Assembly: GCA_016704425.1 (NCBI GenBank)
Contig: JADJAC010000011.1
Location: forward strand, 682,001 to 746,000
Length of the DNA stretch: 64,000 nt
Direction: 5' to 3'
DNA from: Sphingomonadales bacterium
GTDB lineage: Bacteria > Pseudomonadota > Alphaproteobacteria > Sphingomonadales > Sphingomonadaceae
The notes under the pieces are model-generated. The model made no database searches, was not told the DNA's origin, and saw nothing but the letters and a program-made list of their open reading frames with translations. A program made the position numbers and the translations under genes. This document shows positions 60,666 through 64,000 of this stretch, piece after piece (the stretch's first letter is position 1; each line of letters opens with the position of its first letter).

Positions 60666-61082
60666 ATGTTCGACATCACTCAACTCTCCGCCAATGAGAC
60701 CTCCACGGTCGAACTGGTCGGCGGCGACGACGAGCCCCTCTATGACGACAAGGGCGCTCGCCTCTCGATCACGGTCTATGGCCCCGGCACCAAGGTCTAT
60801 CAGCGCGCCCAGGCCCGTCAGCAGAACCTGATCATGGACAAGCTGAAGAAGCGCGGGCGCATGGACCAGTCGGCCGAGGAAAAGGCGCTGGAACAGGCCG
60901 AGTTCCTTGCCGCCTGCACGGTCAGCTTCAACGGCTTTGCCTATCCGCCCGCCAAGGGGCTGGAAGGCGCGGCCTATTTCCGCAAGGCCTATGAGGACCC
61001 CACCATCGGCTTCATCGCCGCCCAGGTCGGGGCCCATATCGGCGACTGGGCAAATTTTACGAAGAGCTCGGCCGCGAGCTGA
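60666..61082 (+). CDS. Tail assembly chaperone, short form (gpG-like)
   Basis: 138 aa. Mixed alpha-beta domain (TVELVGGDDEPLYDDKG, YQRAQARQQNLIMDKLKK, ACTVSFNGFAYP). Ends TGA at 61080-61082 unless ribosomes shift at 61052. The pair G/GT is a hallmark of siphoviral tail operons placed just before the tape measure. Confidence 0.85.
   Translation: MFDITQLSANETSTVELVGGDDEPLYDDKGARLSITVYGPGTKVYQRAQARQQNLIMDKLKKRGRMDQSAEEKALEQAEFLAACTVSFNGFAYPPAKGLEGAAYFRKAYEDPTIGFIAAQVGAHIGDWANFTKSSAAS
61052..61058 (+). promoter_or_regulatory. Programmed -1 frameshift site A_AAT_TTT
   Basis: Zero-frame codons GCA AAT TTT ACG contain the X_XXY_YYZ heptamer A AAT TTT. A -1 slip gives AAA TTT TAC GAA GAG CTC, an open frame to 61534. 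The position near the end of the short chaperone fits the G/GT frameshift of lambda-like phages. Confidence 0.8.
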
Positions 61083-61534
61083 TCCTCTACGTCCGCCAGC
61101 TCGCCTGGCTGGGCGCAGCGCCAACCACCAAGGCGCACAAACACCTCAAATCGGAACCCGACCCTGCGCCCCAGACCCGTCTCCAGCGGCTTGCCGCCGA
61201 CGGGCTGGAGCCAGACATGCCGCCCATCTCCTGCCCATGGGTGGTCGACTATCTGATGGAGGTCGGCCCCACCGAGGCCGGCGCCATGGGGCCGGTTCCG
61301 GTGTCCTGGCGCGAGATCGACCACTGGCAGCAATGCCTCGGCATCGCGCTCGACCCGTGGGTCACTCGCCTGCTGCGGCGTCTGTCGCTGGAGTTTGTCG
61401 CTGAGAGCCACAGAGCCCGGGAGGCGGATTGTCCCGCGCCCTGGAACGGTCCGCCCACGGACTTTGATCGTGAAGCCCTGTCCCGAAAGGTCACCCAGAC
61501 CTTCCGGGCGATCGCCATGTCCACCTCTATCTGA
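61058..61534 (+). CDS. Frameshift extension of the tail chaperone (GT-like)
   Basis: 158 residues read after a -1 shift at 61052-61058; the fusion would be about 289 aa. Sequence continues without stop (FYEELGRELILYVRQLAWLG then VVDYLMEVGPTEAG and CLGIALDPWVTRLL). An internal ATG at 61217 exists but lacks a ribosome site. The length and place match lambda gpGT. Confidence 0.82.
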   Translation, partial: YEELGRELILYVRQLAWLGAAPTTKAHKHLKSEPDPAPQTRLQRLAADGLEPDMPPISCPWVVDYLMEVGPTEAGAMGPVPVSWREIDHWQQCLGIALDPWVTRLLRRLSLEFVAESHRAREADCPAPWNGPPTDFDREALSRKVTQTFRAIAMSTSI

Positions 61535-61548
61535 AGGGAGCCCAGACC

Positions 61549-63831
61549 ATGAAAGCGGGCACCCTTGAGATCGAGATGATCACCAACATCGCCCGGCTCC
61601 AGAAGGAGATGGGCGACATGCGCCGCGCCGTTGGCGGGGCCATGGGCGATATCGAGGCCTCGGCCGGCCGCGCCGACCGCGCCCTCAATGGCGTCGGCAC
61701 GGGCGGCATGACCCGCATGGGGGGCTCGGCCCGGCTCGCCGGCCATCAGGTCCAGAACCTCGTCTACCAGCTCAACGACATGGTGGTCGGGCTGTTCTCG
61801 GGCCAGAAGCCGATGACCGTCTTCATGCAGCAGGGCTCGCAGATCGGGCAGATCGCCATGCAGGCCGGCCTTGGCATCGGCGGCATGGCGCGGGCTCTGG
61901 TGGGCCTTGCTGCCAGTGCAGCCATGGTGGTCCTGACCAACCCCTATCTGCTGGCTGCCGCCGCTGCCGCAGCCCTGGCTTTCGGCGCCTTCAAGATGTT
62001 CCAGTCGAGCGTTCGGCAGTCCGGCGAGCTTGACCGCTATGCCGCCAGCCTTGGACTGACCGCCAGGGAGATGAGAGAACTGGGCCCGGTCGGCATCACC
62101 GTGGGCGATGTGTTCAAGGGCCTGTGGAAGACCATCAGCGATGGCCTGAACCTCGGCCCGGTGTTCACCTCGATCAAGGAGTGGGCGGTCGCCGCCTTCG
62201 GCAAGGTGCTGGAGGTCGGCAAGATCGCTCTTGCGGTCATCTACGCGGCCTGGGTCGGCGGCTTTAACGCCATCCGCGTGGTCTGGAATGCGCTTCCCGG
62301 CGTGATCGGCGAAGCGGCGATCGGTGCGGCCAATCTGCTGATCGCGGCGGTCGAGACCATGGCCAACCGCGCCATCGCCTCCATCAACGCCCTGGTCGCT
62401 GGAACCAACGCCGTCCTTGAAGTGGTCGGCCTGCCGCTGCTGTCCCAGATGGACCAGGTGGTGCTGCCCCGCCTTGAGAACCGGTTTGCCGGCAGCACAG
62501 GCCGGATGGCCGATGCGGTCCGGGGCGAGTTCACCACGGCCTTTGCCGATGCCGAGGGCATGCTGGACGCCTTCTCCGAACGCTGGCGCCAGAACACCCT
62601 CGACGCGGCCCGCACCCGCATCGCCGCCCGCGCCGCCGAGATCCGCGGCGACCGGTCAGATCGCGCCGGCAGCCGCGGGCGCGACAGCGCATCCGATGAG
62701 GCCGAGCGCGCCCTGCAGGCAGCCCGTGACTATGCGGCGGCCCTCGTCATGGAGACCGCCAAGATCGGTCGCACCGCGATCGAGATCAAACGTCTCGAGG
62801 TCGCCATGGCAGCCCTGCGCGCGCCGACCGACGAGAGCCGGATTGCGATCATTCAGGCGGGGCAAGCCTGGGAGGACGCGACCCGCGCCCAGAACGCCGC
62901 CGAGTTTGTGCGCAGTACCGTGACGCCCCTGGAGCTGCAGATCTCGCTGCTGGGCCAGTCGGCCAAGGCCCAAGCACTGGCGACCCTTGAGGCCGAGCGC
63001 GAACAGATCGTGCTGGAGCGCGGGGTGGAGGCCTGGAACCGCTATCACGCAGCCCGCGCAGCCCTGATCGAGCATGACTTTGGTCTGGCCCAGCAGCAGC
63101 AATATCTCGAAAGCCTGCAGGAGATGGCGAGCCTCACCCAGCAGGCCGCGCAAGGCATGTCCGACGCCTTCGGAACCGTCGGCGCGGCGATCGGTGGAGT
63201 GGCGGCCGAGTTTGCCCGCTACGCCGCCCAGCAGACCGCGGCGGCTCAGCGCATCGCCGACGCCGAGCGCGAATACGGCAAGACCTCGTTCCAATATGCC
63301 GCTGCCCGAAACGCCATGACGACCTCGGAGATCAACCACTACGGCAACCTCGCCGGGGCGGCGAAGGGCTTCTTCAAGGAAGGCTCCAAGGGCTACAAGG
63401 CGCTCGAAGCGGCCGAGAAGGCCTTCCGCGCTTTCGAGCTGGCCATCGCCATCAAGAATGCCGCGGTCCGCATTGGCCTGATCGGCGGAGTCACCGCCGC
63501 CAAGGTCGGCAGCGATACCGCCCAGGCCGCCTCCGACACCGCCCGCGCCGGGATCGAACAGGGCAACAGCCTGATCACCACGGGCATCAAGGCGGTCGAG
63601 GCGGTGATCAACGCCATTCGCTCCATGCCTTTCCCGCTCAATATCGCTGCGGGAGCGGCAACCGCTGCCGTGGTCGCCTCGCTCGGCGTCGCCATCGGCG
63701 GGCCTTTGGCGGCGGCGGCAAGGCTGCGGCTCCCACCAACACCGGGACCGGCACCGTCTTTGGCGATGCCGACGCCCAGTCCAAGAGCATCTCCAATGCG
63801 CTGGAGCGCCTGCGCGAGATCGACACCCTGA
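61549..63831 (+). CDS. Tail tape measure protein, frameshifted near its 3' end
   Basis: 760 aa in this frame. N-terminal helical region, then several hydrophobic stretches (LVGLAASAAMVVLTNPYLLAAAAA), Ala-rich coiled coils (AQALATLEAEREQIVLERG). It sets tail length and takes part in DNA injection. After about residue 717 (63700) the frame turns into low-quality Pro/Arg sequence (LRLPPTPGPAPSLAMPTPSP), while the -1 frame carries the expected protein. Confidence 0.87.
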   Translation: MKAGTLEIEMITNIARLQKEMGDMRRAVGGAMGDIEASAGRADRALNGVGTGGMTRMGGSARLAGHQVQNLVYQLNDMVVGLFSGQKPMTVFMQQGSQIGQIAMQAGLGIGGMARALVGLAASAAMVVLTNPYLLAAAAAAALAFGAFKMFQSSVRQSGELDRYAASLGLTAREMRELGPVGITVGDVFKGLWKTISDGLNLGPVFTSIKEWAVAAFGKVLEVGKIALAVIYAAWVGGFNAIRVVWNALPGVIGEAAIGAANLLIAAVETMANRAIASINALVAGTNAVLEVVGLPLLSQMDQVVLPRLENRFAGSTGRMADAVRGEFTTAFADAEGMLDAFSERWRQNTLDAARTRIAARAAEIRGDRSDRAGSRGRDSASDEAERALQAARDYAAALVMETAKIGRTAIEIKRLEVAMAALRAPTDESRIAIIQAGQAWEDATRAQNAAEFVRSTVTPLELQISLLGQSAKAQALATLEAEREQIVLERGVEAWNRYHAARAALIEHDFGLAQQQQYLESLQEMASLTQQAAQGMSDAFGTVGAAIGGVAAEFARYAAQQTAAAQRIADAEREYGKTSFQYAAARNAMTTSEINHYGNLAGAAKGFFKEGSKGYKALEAAEKAFRAFELAIAIKNAAVRIGLIGGVTAAKVGSDTAQAASDTARAGIEQGNSLITTGIKAVEAVINAIRSMPFPLNIAAGAATAAVVASLGVAIGGPLAAAARLRLPPTPGPAPSLAMPTPSPRASPMRWSACARSTP

Positions 63832-64000
63832 CCATGCGCTATTCGTCGGCCATGCTGGCCTCGCTGCGCAACATCGAGGCCAATCTCGGCGGGCTGACCA
63901 ATCTGATCGTGCGCACCAATGGCGCGGAAAGCTCCGCCGCCGGGGTCGTCACCGGCTTCAAGTCCGACCCGGTCGCGGGCTCGATCTCCAAGGCCATGCA
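63705..64000 (+). pseudogene. Continuation of the tape measure in the -1 frame (partial, off window)
   Basis: From 63705 the frame reads FGGGGKAAAPTNTGTGTVFG, then DADAQSKSISNALERLREID, TLTMRYSSAMLASLRNIEAN and LGGLTNLIVRTNG, clearly tape-measure-like, open to the window edge. One base appears to be missing within or near the GGGCCTTTGGCGGCGG stretch (63700-63715). Either a real mutation in a decaying prophage or a sequencing/assembly slip in a GC-rich repeat. Confidence 0.7.

Larger units (their letters stand above)
36484..64000. mobile_element. HK97-type (siphovirus-like) prophage, left end and most structural genes
   Basis: Gene order (recombinase module, recombination genes, primase-helicase, HNH, terminase, portal, protease, capsid, connectors, tail tube, chaperone, tape measure) is a lambdoid/HK97 arrangement. 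GC is visibly higher than in the host part. The left boundary lies between 36484 and 36826; the right end is beyond the window. Confidence 0.92.

Overview
The window looks like a chromosomal segment of a sphingomonad-type alphaproteobacterium (order Sphingomonadales). This is inferred from an exosortase V (XrtV) exopolysaccharide locus, DUF1996 secreted proteins, compact TonB-dependent receptors, and short 4-bp ATGA overlaps throughout. About 36.5 kb of host-type sequence of moderate GC is followed, right after a tRNA-Ser gene, by a visibly GC-richer prophage that runs off the right edge.

Region 1 (1-20.7 kb) is a cell-surface polysaccharide and export locus. Two DUF1996 secreted proteins flank a membrane protein. 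Next come a fused UXS-type epimerase/FAD oxidoreductase, a stand-alone UDP-glucuronate decarboxylase (UXS), GT2, GT4 and GT25 glycosyltransferases, a Wzx-type flippase, an epimerase/Gfo-Idh-MocA/GT4 operon and a Wzy/O-antigen-ligase-like protein. The block ends with EpsD-type prolyl isomerase, a small XrtV accessory protein, EpsI and exosortase V. Together they could make a nucleotide-sugar-derived repeat unit, flip and polymerise it, and process sorted proteins. No initiating sugar-phosphate transferase or Wza/Wzc export machinery is visible.

Region 2 (20.7-36.5 kb) is general metabolism: a secreted PD40-repeat amidohydrolase converging with an alpha/beta hydrolase, a VOC protein, a GGDEF protein, tRNA-Arg(TCT), a queuosine-precursor transporter, a tiny minus-strand gene with a perfect Shine-Dalgarno and its own terminator, a lipoprotein, an MHS-family transporter coupled to TlyA methyltransferase, a tandem pair of TonB-dependent receptors, TspO, HspQ and tRNA-Ser(CGA).

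Region 3 (about 36.5-64 kb) is an HK97-type siphovirus-like prophage. A leftward operon carries a sigma-like factor, an unknown protein, a Sak4-like ATPase, an ssDNA-binding candidate, a DEAD/DEAH helicase and a serine-recombinase/DUF2924 integration module. A rightward cluster carries a Cas4/RecB-like nuclease, a P4-type primase-helicase, a RuvC-like resolvase, HNH, a ParB-domain DNA methylase, terminase, portal, protease, capsid, connectors, tail tube, a frameshift-expressed tail chaperone and the tape measure. Between the two arms lies a lower-GC two-gene cassette (43.7-45.9 kb) with its own inverted repeat and terminator; it is the best candidate for an undescribed system. The tape-measure gene carries an apparent frameshift near 63.70 kb, so either the prophage is damaged or one base is missing from the sequence.
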